A stretch of 64,000 nt of DNA, taken from Cytophagales bacterium (GTDB lineage Bacteria > Bacteroidota > Bacteroidia > Cytophagales > Cyclobacteriaceae). The stretch lies in assembly GCA_017303805.1 (NCBI GenBank), contig JAFLBQ010000006.1:62001-126000 (forward strand), in the 5' to 3' direction. The notes below the pieces were generated by a model that had not been told where the DNA came from, did no database searches, and was given only the letters and a program-made list of their open reading frames with translations. Position numbers and translations under genes: made by a program. The stretch's first letter is position 1; every line of letters starts with the position of its first letter. This document shows, piece after piece, positions 52,307-61,203 of the stretch.

Positions 52307-53752
52307 TTATTTTAAATCGAGGCGCACTACGTTTTCTACGTGCATGGTTTGCGGAAACATATCTACCGGTTGCACGGCTGTAAGAGTATATTTTTCGGAG
52401 AGTAGTTTAAGATCGCGCGCCTGGGTGGCGGCATTGCAACTTACATATACAATGCGGGCCGGGGCTGCGTGCAACAGCAGGCGGGTAACATCTTCGTGCA
52501 TGCCGGCCCGGGGTGGGTCGGTTATTACTACATCGGGCCGGCCGTGTTGGGTAAGAAAATTTTCGGTTAGCAGATCTTTCATATCGCCTGCATAAAATCT
52601 GGTATTGGTAATGTGGTTAATGGTAGCGTTAATGCGGGCATCGTCAATGGCTGCGGCTACGTACTCTAACCCAATTACCTGCCGGGCGTGGGCGGCTACA
52701 AAGTTGGCAATGGTGCCGGTGCCGGTATATAAATCGTACACGTGCTCGGTACCTTTCAGGTCGGCCAGTTGCCAGGCTACTTTATAAAGCTGGTAGGCCT
52801 GGTGGGGGTTGGTTTGGTAAAACGATTTGGGCCCAATGCGAAACTGCAGGGTACCGTGGCCTTCGGGTTTGGGCATTTGCTCGGTAATGTAGGGGTTGCC
52901 CTTCCAGCAAATTACGTCCAGGTCGGCAAACGTATCGTTTCGTTTGCCATTAATAATGTAGTTGGCCGAGGTGATTTGCGGAAACGCATCGGTTAATGTT
53001 TGCAGCAGCAGGGTAATCCACTTCATTTCGTTGTAGGTTACTTGTAGTATAACCATTACCTCGCCTGTGGTGGTGGTGCGCAGGGTAAGGGTGCGCAAAA
53101 AACCCACTTGCTTGCGCAGATCGAAAAACGGAATGTTGTTTTCGATGGCTGTTTTACGTGCCAGCAACCGAATGCTGTTGGAAGGTTGGGGCTGCAGGTA
53201 GCATGTGTGCACATCAAACACGCGGTCGTACATGCGTGGAATATGAAAACCGAGGCCGGGTTCGTCTGGGTAGCGGCCGCTGGGTAGTGGCTCAAGCCCC
53301 TGGTTTTTTTTCAGGTCAAGTTCCTGGTGTGTTAGCCACCGGCCCGAAGTAAAAGTAAAATCCAGTTTGTTGCGGTAGTGTTGGGTTTGGGCCGAGCCAA
53401 GGATGGGTGTTAGAGGCGGAAAGGTTAGCCCGCCAATGTGTTCTAAGTTATCGGCAACTTGTTGTTGTTTATAGTGTAGTTGGGTAGCATAGTTTATGTG
53501 TTGCCACACGCAGCCACCACACAAGCCAAAGTGCTCGCAAAACGGTTCGCTTCGGTGTGGCGATAATTTTTGAATGGATACAACGCGACCTTCCAGGTAA
53601 TTGCTTTTTATTTTGGTAAGCTCTACTTCTACCGTATCGCCCGGGGCGCCACCCTGTAAAAACAAAACCTGCCCGTTTACTTTGGCCACACACTTGCCCT
53701 CGGCACCCATGGTATCGATAGCAATGTTTTGCAGGCGGTCTCCTTTTTTCAT
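52307..53752 (-). CDS. rlmD: 23S rRNA (uracil-C5)-methyltransferase, RlmD/TrmA family
   Basis: ATG 53752 is chosen because MKKGDRLQNIAIDTMG is the TRAM-domain start; the frame extends upstream to 53902 without similarity. The 481-residue protein has a TRAM domain (about 1-60), iron-sulfur cysteines in CEHFGLCGGCVWQ, SAM-binding YDLYTGTGTIANF and the catalytic VSCNAATQARDL after TDPPRAGMH. Target base (1939 or another uridine) cannot be fixed from sequence. Confidence 0.92.
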   Translation of the reverse strand: MKKGDRLQNIAIDTMGAEGKCVAKVNGQVLFLQGGAPGDTVEVELTKIKSNYLEGRVVSIQKLSPHRSEPFCEHFGLCGGCVWQHINYATQLHYKQQQVADNLEHIGGLTFPPLTPILGSAQTQHYRNKLDFTFTSGRWLTHQELDLKKNQGLEPLPSGRYPDEPGLGFHIPRMYDRVFDVHTCYLQPQPSNSIRLLARKTAIENNIPFFDLRKQVGFLRTLTLRTTTTGEVMVILQVTYNEMKWITLLLQTLTDAFPQITSANYIINGKRNDTFADLDVICWKGNPYITEQMPKPEGHGTLQFRIGPKSFYQTNPHQAYQLYKVAWQLADLKGTEHVYDLYTGTGTIANFVAAHARQVIGLEYVAAAIDDARINATINHITNTRFYAGDMKDLLTENFLTQHGRPDVVITDPPRAGMHEDVTRLLLHAAPARIVYVSCNAATQARDLKLLSEKYTLTAVQPVDMFPQTMHVENVVRLDLK

Positions 53753-53840
53753 TTTCGAAAATTTACTGGGCTGCGAAATTACAGAATTATGAGGTTTTAG
53801 CGGAAGGCATAAAATCATTACCTTTCTTACTCTGTTGGTT

Positions 53841-56549
53841 ATGAAGAAGGCGCTAGTTACATGCATGTTGTTACTCGTTATCCCCGTGTATGCATCGCAC
53901 ATTGTGGGTGGCGAGTTTGAATTGATTCATATTTCGGGTAACCTGTACCGGCTTAACCTGATTATTTATTTTGATCAGATTAACGGGGCTCCGGGCGCCA
54001 AAGACGCTTCGGCATCGGTTTCTATTTTTCGCAAGCGCGACAATTTGTTAATGGGCTCGGTAACCTTATTGCGCGTAAGCGAAACGAATGTGCCCTACAC
54101 GCAGCCAATATGTTCGAAAGGCGAACTGGTAACCAGCAAGCTCACCTATACCTCTACGTTGGTTTTATCGGCTGCGCAGTTTAACGATCCGCAAGGCTAT
54201 TTTGTAGTATGGCAGCGCTGTTGTCGCAATTATACTATTACCAATATTTTCAGCGATCCGCCCGGTGGGGCAAGTGTTTCGGCCGGACAAACATTTTACC
54301 TCGAGTTTCCGCCTGTAGTTAAAAACGAAACCCCATTCATTAATTCATCGCCTCGGTTGTTTCCGCCTCTCAACGATTTTGCCTGCCCCTTTCGGCCCTA
54401 CTATGTAGATTTTGCCGGTGTGGATGACGATGGCGATTCGTTGGTTTACTCGCTAACCACACCGCTTAACACAACTACGCCCGAGGCACTGCCACCCGTT
54501 TCGCCCGGGCCGTATCCGTTGGTTGTTTGGAAGCCGGGGTATAACCTGGGTAATATTATTAATGGCCAACCCGATTTACGAATAAGCAAAGAAGGTTTGC
54601 TTACAGCCACACCACGCACACAAGGTTTGTTTGTGTTTGCTGTTAAAATAGATGAATACCGCAATGGTGAAAAGATTGGTGAGAGCAGGCGCGATTTTCA
54701 AATGCTGGTTGTGGACGCCTGCCCTCAGGCCGAACCTCCGGTTATTGCAGGAAAAAAATTAACCGATGCCAACTACTCCACCAGTAAAAATATTGCCTTA
54801 ACATTTGCCAACACTGTTACCGATGCCAACCGCTGCCTGGATGTGCGCATCTCCGATCCGGACTCGCAAAAACCCGAAAGCCAGTTTAGCGAATTTGTAT
54901 CGGTGCGGGTAATTCCGCTAAACTTTAGAAAAGACATTTCCAGCATTTTGCCGGTACAAACCTCAACTGTACTTTTTAATGGCAGCACATTTGATTTTCG
55001 CATTTGCTTTCCGCAATGCCCGTTTATCAATGGCCCTTACCAAATTGGTATTATCGCATTTGATGATGCCTGCAGCCTGCCACTAACCGATACACTTAAA
55101 GTTACAGTAACTACCCAACCACCGGCCAATACCGCGCCTTACTTTGTAGCGCCCACCTTGCCGGTTACCGAGGTTACTTTGTTAGAAGGAAATTCATTTG
55201 AAGCCGGTTTTGAAATTCGCGATGCCGATGGCGATGAGCTAATACCGTTTATTACTACCAATGGCTTTGTGTTAGCCGATGCCGGCCTACAAGTACAATT
55301 TGACGAGCCACGTGTGAACGGAAAAATAACCGGCAAAATCCGATGGGATGCCTTCTGCAACATTTACAACTTTACCAACCGAACCAGTTTTGAAGTAAAA
55401 ATTTTGGTGAACGACCGCGATGTGTGCGATAATAATGCCCTTGTTTTCACTACCTACAAATTTCAGGTTGTTTTACCCGGCAATGCCGATCCGGTTATTG
55501 ATACCGACCTAACGCCTGCACCCAACGAGCGTGTAGTGGTGGGCATTCAGCGAAGAATAAATGAAACCCTAACATTTCAGGTAACAGGTACCGATGTAAT
55601 CGATCAGGATTTACTTGTGCTGGATGTAACCAAACGCGATTCGCTCGCTTTGTACGGAGCAGTGTTTCCGGCTGCAACAGGTAATGGAAGTGTAACCTCG
55701 CGGTTTACGTGGGATTTGCAGTGTGCCAACATAGACCTAACCAAACACAGCACATTTGTATTTCAGTTTATAGTTACCGATGCCGCCAACAAATGCCGGC
55801 TTTACAAAGCCGATACCGTAGATGTGCACGTTAAAGTTTTACCCCCGCTCAATGCCGCGCCTTATTTAGTGGCGCAACACAAAAGCCAGGTGGTAAATGA
55901 GCAAACCCTGGCATTTACCCCGGGCGAAACCATCGTGTTAAAACTGATTGGCACCGATGCCGATACCGCACCCGAGCGCGACAATCTTACCATTACCCTG
56001 ATTGACAAGGGGGGTAACGTGGCCCCTTCCGGGTATGAGTTTACTCCGGCAACAAACAAAGGCACCGTGCAAACTACCTTTAGCTGGACACCCGGTTGCG
56101 AGGTGTTTCAAAACGGAGTATTTCAAAATGAATATTTCTTCACCTTTCGGTTGGCGGATGACCGGTGCTATGCCGAGAAAGCAGATACCGTTACCGTGTA
56201 CCTGAAACTAAATGACGCAGTGGGCCACGAAAAGGAATTTATGCCACCCAATGTGTTTACACCCAACGATGACGGCTGCAACGACTACTTTGCTGTGGAG
56301 GGTATTGGCCCTTGTTCCTATAATTCCGATCCGGCCCAAAACCCCGATGCCTGGGTGGCCTTTCCGCCCGATAACTGCCAGGCCCGCTTCGAGTCTGTTA
56401 AAATTTTTAACCGGTGGGGCAACCGGGTGTTCGAAAGCTCCGATCGCAAATTCAGGTGGTATGCACCCAACCAACCGGCCGGGGTGTATTATTATGTAAT
56501 AAAATTTACCAACAAAGAATACCGCGGCTCGCTATCAGTCAGGTTTTAA
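53841..56549 (+). CDS. T9SS type B secreted protein with CHU_C sorting domain
   Basis: ATG 53841 is used (a TTG two codons earlier is unlikely). The 902-residue protein has a signal peptide (about 1-18, ending VYASH), then SHIVGGEFELIHI, a start common in large Bacteroidota surface proteins, then several beta-sandwich repeats each carrying Asp-rich loops (GVDDDGDSLVYS, DADGDELIPF, DADTAPERDNLTIT) that look like calcium-binding cadherin/Ig-like units. The C-terminal ~105 residues (PPNVFTPNDDGCNDYF, FNRWGNRVFES) are the CHU_C signal. It is probably exported by the type IX system and displayed at the surface; function unknown. Confidence 0.9.
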   Translation: MKKALVTCMLLLVIPVYASHIVGGEFELIHISGNLYRLNLIIYFDQINGAPGAKDASASVSIFRKRDNLLMGSVTLLRVSETNVPYTQPICSKGELVTSKLTYTSTLVLSAAQFNDPQGYFVVWQRCCRNYTITNIFSDPPGGASVSAGQTFYLEFPPVVKNETPFINSSPRLFPPLNDFACPFRPYYVDFAGVDDDGDSLVYSLTTPLNTTTPEALPPVSPGPYPLVVWKPGYNLGNIINGQPDLRISKEGLLTATPRTQGLFVFAVKIDEYRNGEKIGESRRDFQMLVVDACPQAEPPVIAGKKLTDANYSTSKNIALTFANTVTDANRCLDVRISDPDSQKPESQFSEFVSVRVIPLNFRKDISSILPVQTSTVLFNGSTFDFRICFPQCPFINGPYQIGIIAFDDACSLPLTDTLKVTVTTQPPANTAPYFVAPTLPVTEVTLLEGNSFEAGFEIRDADGDELIPFITTNGFVLADAGLQVQFDEPRVNGKITGKIRWDAFCNIYNFTNRTSFEVKILVNDRDVCDNNALVFTTYKFQVVLPGNADPVIDTDLTPAPNERVVVGIQRRINETLTFQVTGTDVIDQDLLVLDVTKRDSLALYGAVFPAATGNGSVTSRFTWDLQCANIDLTKHSTFVFQFIVTDAANKCRLYKADTVDVHVKVLPPLNAAPYLVAQHKSQVVNEQTLAFTPGETIVLKLIGTDADTAPERDNLTITLIDKGGNVAPSGYEFTPATNKGTVQTTFSWTPGCEVFQNGVFQNEYFFTFRLADDRCYAEKADTVTVYLKLNDAVGHEKEFMPPNVFTPNDDGCNDYFAVEGIGPCSYNSDPAQNPDAWVAFPPDNCQARFESVKIFNRWGNRVFESSDRKFRWYAPNQPAGVYYYVIKFTNKEYRGSLSVRF

Positions 56550-56554
56550 AATTG

Positions 56555-56590
56555 AAAGAGGCTGCTCCCGTTTTTGGAAACAACCTCTTT
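56555..56590. terminator. Bidirectional terminator between the CHU_C gene and the peroxiredoxin gene
   Basis: AAAGAGG and CCTCTTT arms with partly paired interior around a GTTTTTGG region, located between two convergent genes. The T-rich 3' arm would help termination on either strand. Internal mismatches lower confidence. Confidence 0.5.
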
Positions 56591-56611
56591 GAAGCGTTAT
56601 AGTTTGCGAAA

Positions 56612-57247
56612 TTACAAATTAGGCTGGGGGGTGGTGCGCAGATAGGGTTTAACGCGCGTATGCCCTTTCGGAAATTTGCCCGGAATGTCTTCGTCTTTTA
56701 CGGCTGCAGTTATAATTACATCTTCCCCGTGTTTCCAGTTGGCCGGAGTAGCTACGCTATAGCCAGCAGTTAACTGTAAACTATCTATTACCCGTAAAAT
56801 CTCATCAAAATTTCTTCCGGTACTTGCGGGGTAGGTAATGGTAAGTTTCACTTTTTTGTCGGGGCCAATTACAAAAACGGAACGTACGGTAAACTTGTCG
56901 CTTACCTGTGGATGAATCATATCGTACAGGTTAGCCACTTTAAACTCCGGATCGGCAATTAGGGGAAAGTTTACTTCTGTTTTTTGAGTTTCGTTTATGT
57001 CGCCAATCCATTTGACATGTGCATCCAGCGGATCGGCACTCAGTGCCACCACCTTTACATTGCGTTTATCAAACTCGGCCCGCAACTTGGCTACAGCGCC
57101 CAGTTCGGTAGTGCATACAGGTGTAAAATCGGCCGGGTGCGAAAATAAAACTCCCCAACTGGGGCCTAACCAGGTGTGAAACTGAATGGTGCCCTCGGTA
57201 GTTTCGGCAGAAAAATCCGGGGCGATATCTCCTAATCGAATCGACAT
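56612..57247 (-). CDS. Peroxiredoxin, 1-Cys (Prx6) type
   Basis: A 211-residue thioredoxin-fold protein with the peroxidatic Cys45 in HPADFTPVCTTE and the extended C-terminal domain (KHGEDVIITAAVKDEDIPGKFPKG) typical of Prx6. No second resolving Cys is evident. It reduces hydrogen peroxide and organic peroxides in the cytosol. It lies downstream of an Rrf2 regulator on the same strand with its own candidate promoter in the 74-bp gap. Confidence 0.94.
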   Translation of the reverse strand: MSIRLGDIAPDFSAETTEGTIQFHTWLGPSWGVLFSHPADFTPVCTTELGAVAKLRAEFDKRNVKVVALSADPLDAHVKWIGDINETQKTEVNFPLIADPEFKVANLYDMIHPQVSDKFTVRSVFVIGPDKKVKLTITYPASTGRNFDEILRVIDSLQLTAGYSVATPANWKHGEDVIITAAVKDEDIPGKFPKGHTRVKPYLRTTPQPNL

Positions 57248-57272
57248 AATGTTAAAATTTTGGTTTGAAGGC

Positions 57273-57312
57273 CAAATATATAATATGTCTATAGATTTTA
57301 TAGATTTTAAAG
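57273..57312 (-). promoter_or_regulatory. Candidate promoter and direct repeat before the peroxiredoxin gene
   Basis: On the minus strand TATATTTG (57280-57273) is a full match to the TAnnTTTG -7 box. No TTG is found at the expected -33 distance; a direct repeat of TATAGATTTT (plus-strand reading, about 57291-57310) lies there instead. This arrangement would suit an activator-dependent promoter. Confidence 0.45.
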
Positions 57313-57321
57313 ACCGTCTTT

Positions 57322-57756
57322 TTATTTGCGGCCCAGCGCCTTTTCGCGCTTTAGAATTTTGGCTAAGTTACTCTCTTTCAGAACTTTCAGGGTTTCATCG
57401 CGTACCCCTATAAAACTATCGCGTATGCCGCAGGTTTTTTCATCGCGGCACTCTTCGCAGGGTTCGTAATAGTTTAGCGAAACACACGGCAACATCGCAA
57501 TGGCGCCATCCATCAGCCTGATAATTTCTATCAGGTTAACCTCTTCTGGTTTTTTGTAGAGGTAGTAACCTCCGCCTTTTCCTTTCTTACTGTTTAGAAT
57601 TTTTGCGTTGCGTAGTTCTAACAGAATGGCCTCTAAAAACTTTTTAGGAATGTGTTGATGGTCGGCAATTTCCTGAATATGAACCGGGCCTTGCTGGTAG
57701 CGGCCGGCCAGGTACACCAACGCATGAATAGCATATTTACATTTCTTCGACAGCAT
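57322..57756 (-). CDS. Rrf2-family transcriptional regulator
   Basis: A 144-residue winged-helix protein: KKCKYAIHALVYLA, HIPKKFLEAILLELRNAKIL and the Rrf2 wing SKKGKGGGYYL. Three cysteines (EPCEECRDEKTCGI) match the cluster-binding pattern of IscR/NsrR-type members, so an iron-sulfur redox sensor is likely. It is directly upstream of the 1-Cys peroxiredoxin and may control it. An inverted repeat upstream at 57771 may be its own operator. Confidence 0.88.
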   Translation of the reverse strand: MLSKKCKYAIHALVYLAGRYQQGPVHIQEIADHQHIPKKFLEAILLELRNAKILNSKKGKGGGYYLYKKPEEVNLIEIIRLMDGAIAMLPCVSLNYYEPCEECRDEKTCGIRDSFIGVRDETLKVLKESNLAKILKREKALGRK

Positions 57757-57770
57757 AGTACTGCCAAGAT

Positions 57771-57783
57771 ATACTTTTTGTAT
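57771..57783 (-). promoter_or_regulatory. Inverted repeat upstream of the Rrf2 gene
   Basis: ATAC-TTTTT-GTAT, 15 bp upstream of the Rrf2 start, with further near-symmetry outside. It is a candidate autoregulation site. Short arms in AT-rich DNA limit confidence. Confidence 0.35.
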
Positions 57784-57885
57784 CTAATATTGTGCACCAA
57801 AATGCGCTGCGGCTGGGGCTTACTGCAAACGCCAACCTAGGGCAATCAACTTTTATTTTCAACAACCGCTTTAAATCCACAGGCT

Positions 57886-58341
57886 GTGATTGTTTCGAAA
57901 CCACGTACACAAATCCTTGTTTCGTTTAGTATTTTTTTGGTGCTCACATTCACTGTATTGGGCCTTAATGCTTGGGTGATTATGCAAGGAACTTCGGCCT
58001 GGTATAACTATGCCATTGCCCTGGTGTTAACCGCTTTAGGAGCTTTTGTTCTTTACCGCATTTTTATCCGCTATAAAATAATACAGGCGGGCGATAACCG
58101 GCTGGTAGTTTATTTTCCGGTTATAAGAAGAGCTCATTCATTTACTATTAAGCAGGTTGTAGCCTGGCACGAGCAGGTGGTTAAAACCGGAAAGAACTCT
58201 GTATTTAAAGAACTTGAAATTGAGTTTGAGGGTGGCTATCGCACACGCATCGGACAAAAAGAACACACTGCGTACGAGCGGCTGGTGCAGTACCTGCAAC
58301 GCAAAGCAGCTTCTAAAAAGAGTAAGCCTCCGGGCCGCTAA
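57886..58341 (+). CDS. Membrane protein with PH-like domain
   Basis: A 151-residue protein starting at GTG 57886. Two membrane helices (about 10-33 and 42-60) are followed by a cytosolic beta-rich part, RYKIIQAGDNRLVVYFPVIRR and ELEIEFEGGYRTRIGQKEHTAYE, ending in a basic tail. This arrangement resembles bacterial PH-domain membrane proteins. Function is unknown. It is single and upstream of the tRNA-Leu pair. Confidence 0.65.
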   Translation: MIVSKPRTQILVSFSIFLVLTFTVLGLNAWVIMQGTSAWYNYAIALVLTALGAFVLYRIFIRYKIIQAGDNRLVVYFPVIRRAHSFTIKQVVAWHEQVVKTGKNSVFKELEIEFEGGYRTRIGQKEHTAYERLVQYLQRKAASKKSKPPGR

Positions 58342-58348
58342 AGGTTCA

Positions 58349-58379
58349 TTGGTAAAATTCCAAAACCTTTTTACTTTTG
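58349..58379 (+). promoter_or_regulatory. Promoter of the tRNA-Leu pair
   Basis: TTG (58349-58351) and TACTTTTG (58372-58379, full TAnnTTTG match) are separated by 20 nt. It lies about 55 bp upstream of the first tRNA. Confidence 0.6.
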
Positions 58380-58434
58380 CCGGCCCTTGTTTTGCGCCAA
58401 TTTGTTGTTAATAAATCGGACAAAACGTTGTAAC

Positions 58435-58519
58435 GCCCAGGTGGTGAAATTGGTAGACACGCTACTTTGAGGGGGTAGTGCCGCAAGGTGTGCTGGTTCG
58501 AATCCAGTCCTGGGCACCA
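58435..58519 (+). tRNA. tRNA-Leu (anticodon GAG)
   Basis: A class II tRNA with acceptor GCCCAGG/CCTGGGC, D arm with AAATTGGTAGAC, anticodon stem CTACT/GGTAG around loop TTGAGGG (anticodon GAG), a long variable arm and T loop GGTTCGAATCC. The CCA end is encoded at 58517-58519. It reads CTC and CTT codons. Confidence 0.95.
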
Positions 58520-58550
58520 ATTAATTCAAGACTAACCGCCTGAATTAATT
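58519..58550 (+). repeat. Hairpin spacer between the two tRNA-Leu genes
   Basis: AATTAATTCA and TGAATTAATT form a perfect 10-bp stem around a 12-nt loop and fill the whole spacer. It may be a processing signal for the tandem precursor. Confidence 0.6.
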
Positions 58551-58551
58551 A

Positions 58552-58633
58552 GCCGAAGTGGTGAAATTGGTAGACACGCACGTTTCAGGGGCGTGTGGCG
58601 CAAGCTGTGCGGGTTCGAGTCCCGCCTTCGGCA
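58552..58633 (+). tRNA. tRNA-Leu (anticodon CAG)
   Basis: Acceptor GCCGAAG/CTTCGGC, the same D arm as its neighbour, anticodon stem CACGT/GCGTG around loop TTCAGGG (anticodon CAG), long variable arm and T arm GCGGGTTCGAGTCCCGC. The bases after the discriminator A are CAA, so the CCA end is not encoded, unlike the upstream tRNA. It reads CTG. Confidence 0.95.
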
Positions 58634-58694
58634 CAAAAAAGTCATCCGAAAACCGGTTGACTTTTTTATTTTAATGCACTTAAACAATAAGGGT

Positions 58695-59114
58695 ATGAGG
58701 TACCGGCTACTTGCAGCAAGTCTTATTTCCATCGGCTTGCTCGCGTTCGATCAGGCCTTTGACTTAAAGGCAAGCATGGAAAGAGGAAAGACCGTGTACG
58801 AAACGCAGTGCAGTGCCTGCCACATGGCCGAGGGCGAAGGGCTTTCAGGTGTGTTTCCACCCTTGGCTAAATCGGACTACCTGGCAGATAAAAACCGGTT
58901 GGTGAAGGTAATCTTACAAGGTGTGCGCGGGCCCATGAAAGTGAACGGAGTAGATTACGATAGCGAAATGAGCTCCTTTGCACTTTCAGACGAGCAGGCA
59001 GCGGATGTGCTTAACTACATTCTTAACTCGTGGGGTAATAAAACCACTCCGGTAAGGCCATCAGAAATTCAACCGGCTTTAAAAGCCAAAACCAAAAATT
59101 ACCAGCCTTATTAA
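58695..59114 (+). CDS. Secreted monohaem cytochrome c
   Basis: ATG 58695 gives a 139-residue protein with a signal peptide (about 1-22). The haem-binding motif is CSACH with Cys39, Cys42 and His43; the distal Met is probably in DSEMSSF. It resembles small class I cytochromes c that serve oxidases or reductases. The frame stays open upstream into the second tRNA, but those codons are not credible as protein. No redox partner is adjacent. Confidence 0.88.
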   Translation: MRYRLLAASLISIGLLAFDQAFDLKASMERGKTVYETQCSACHMAEGEGLSGVFPPLAKSDYLADKNRLVKVILQGVRGPMKVNGVDYDSEMSSFALSDEQAADVLNYILNSWGNKTTPVRPSEIQPALKAKTKNYQPY

Positions 59115-59559
59115 GCCGGGCTTAAGTGCACGCACACACCGAGGTACGAAATTAATCGTAACATTTCGCACCCCTGTAGTTTCGAGATAGTTGGGGCTTC
59201 CTGCTAACCAGGGCCGGTTAACCTACACTGCAATTTCGCTGGACTTCCAAATTGGGCTTTTGATTGGAATATCGCCATGCAGCCTGATGACTGTTGTAAA
59301 GAAAACGCTGAAAAACGTAAGTACTCCGGAAAAACAAAAAAGGATCATAGTGGTTGTAAAAGACAGCTCCAAAATTGAGTAAAACCCTGCCGGTGCGAAT
59401 TGGCATTACCTCTGGTTTGTAACAGAAGTAAGATGCAGGCAGTTTTTTAATAAAATCAAACCCTGTAAGTTAGCTTCGGAGGGCAGCCATAGCGTATAAT
59501 AGTACATCGAAAACGGTTTAAATGTATCTTACATCCTTGTTTAAAAATTTAAGCGCTCT
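59115..59559. other. 445-bp gap between cytochrome c and subtilase genes
   Basis: No convincing gene. A palindrome TTAAGCC-G-GGCTTAA lies at the start (about 59111-59125). A 31-residue plus-strand frame from ATG 59287 to 59382 (start MTVVKKTLKNV) is basic and could be a small protein, but nothing supports it. The promoter of the subtilase gene should lie near the right end; no clear box was found. Confidence 0.5.
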
Positions 59560-61176
59560 ATGAAAAAGTTTTTGAGTAGTGTAGTATTTCAGGTAGGATT
59601 GGTAATTGTTGGTTTTGCGCAGAGCGCACATCCGGTACCGCGCGATTGGTTTTTACGCGACCCGGAGCAAGATAGTGTGTTGGGGGTAAGCGCAGAACGC
59701 GTGTATCAAACGTTATTGAAAGATCAGCCCTCGCGCACCGTTATTGTGGCGGTTATTGATTCGGGGGTGGATATTGAGCACGAGGACTTAAAAAGTGTAA
59801 TCTGGAAAAACGAGAAAGAAATTCCCGGCAACGGTATAGACGATGATGGCAACGGATACATTGACGATGTGTATGGCTGGAATTTTATTGGCGGCAAAAA
59901 CGACAACGTAGCAGCCGATACCTACGAACTAACACGCGAGTACATCCGGCTGAAGGCTCTGTACGGAACAATGGAAGAGAATAAGGTACCCAAAAAGCAA
60001 AAGGCCGAATACGAATCGTACAAAAAGATAAAGGACAAGTTTGAAAAACTGAAGGCTAAAAACGAACAGCAGTACAAGCTGTATGCTACTATTTATAAAA
60101 ATGTAAAAACGAGTATCGATACCTTAAAGGCCATGCTGAACGTGCAAACACTTACAGCCGAAGATGTACAGCGGTTTCAAACCCAGGAGCCCGGCTTGCT
60201 GTTTGCGAAAGGATTTTTACTGAACATGTTTAAAAACATGAACGAGGGCGAGCGAATTGAAGACTACATAGACGAATTAAAGGAAGGCGTGAATTACTAC
60301 GAAGTAATTGTTAAGTACGGGTATAATGAGGAGTACGACTCGCGCCAGATTGTAGGCGATAACATTAACAACCTGTACGAAAAAAATTATGGAAACAATG
60401 ATGTTATCGGGCCCGATGCCACGCATGGCACGCACGTGGCCGGTATTATTGCGGCCGACAGAACCAACAACCTGGGTATAAAAGGAATTGCCAACAATGT
60501 AAAAATTATGGTGGTGCGCGCAGTGCCCAATGGCGATGAGCGCGATAAAGATGTTGCCAATGCAATTATTTACGCAGTGGATAATGGAGCACACATAATA
60601 AATATGAGTTTTGGAAAACCGTACTCGCCCCAAAAGCAAGCGGTTGATAAAGCCGTACGCTATGCCGAGCAAAAAGGAGTGCTGCTGGTTCATGCAGCCG
60701 GCAATGATGCCAAAGATGCCGATGTAGAGAAGAGTTTTCCTACGCGCTTTTATGCCGATGGAAAGGAAGCTAAAAACTGGATAGAAGTGGGCGCTTCGGG
60801 TTGGGGTGGAGAGGATGTGGTGGGAAGTTTTAGTAACTACGGAAAAAAAACCGTTGCTTTTTTTGCACCCGGAGTAGATGTTTATTCTACCGTGCCTGGT
60901 AATCAATATAAAGACGAGAGCGGAACCAGCATGGCTAGCCCCTCAACAGCCGGGGTAGCCGCAATTCTAATGTCTTACTTTCCGGAGTTAACGGCTGCGG
61001 AAGTAAAAAATGTGCTCATGCAATCAGCCCGCAGGTTTGGCAATTTACAAGTGCAGAAACCCGGGGGCGGCAAAACTAAATTCGAAAACCTGAGCAGCAC
61101 CGGGGGTATGGTAAATGCCTACGAGGCGGTTAAGCTGGCGCAAACACTTAAGTTGCAGAAGCAACAAGTAAAGTAA
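59560..61176 (+). CDS. Secreted subtilisin-like serine protease (S8) with large insertion
   Basis: A 538-residue protein with a signal peptide (about 1-20, ending VGFAQ). The triad is Asp67 in AVIDSGVD, His289 in THGTHVAG and Ser457 in SGTSMASP. About 220 residues separate Asp and His, against roughly 30-40 in subtilisin; the insert (about 100-270) is Lys/Glu-rich and helical, probably a coiled coil. A calcium-type loop GNGIDDDGNGYIDD follows the Asp region. There is no prodomain of the I9 kind and no T9SS C-terminal domain, so it may stay in the periplasm. Confidence 0.92.
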   Translation: MKKFLSSVVFQVGLVIVGFAQSAHPVPRDWFLRDPEQDSVLGVSAERVYQTLLKDQPSRTVIVAVIDSGVDIEHEDLKSVIWKNEKEIPGNGIDDDGNGYIDDVYGWNFIGGKNDNVAADTYELTREYIRLKALYGTMEENKVPKKQKAEYESYKKIKDKFEKLKAKNEQQYKLYATIYKNVKTSIDTLKAMLNVQTLTAEDVQRFQTQEPGLLFAKGFLLNMFKNMNEGERIEDYIDELKEGVNYYEVIVKYGYNEEYDSRQIVGDNINNLYEKNYGNNDVIGPDATHGTHVAGIIAADRTNNLGIKGIANNVKIMVVRAVPNGDERDKDVANAIIYAVDNGAHIINMSFGKPYSPQKQAVDKAVRYAEQKGVLLVHAAGNDAKDADVEKSFPTRFYADGKEAKNWIEVGASGWGGEDVVGSFSNYGKKTVAFFAPGVDVYSTVPGNQYKDESGTSMASPSTAGVAAILMSYFPELTAAEVKNVLMQSARRFGNLQVQKPGGGKTKFENLSSTGGMVNAYEAVKLAQTLKLQKQQVK

Positions 61177-61203
61177 GCAGCCGGGAGGTTTTTTATAGAA
61201 ACA

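Noticed and set aside
59287-59382. 31-residue plus-strand frame in the gap before the subtilase gene
   Set aside because: No recognisable motif, start signal or neighbour supports it; mentioned only in the description of the gap.
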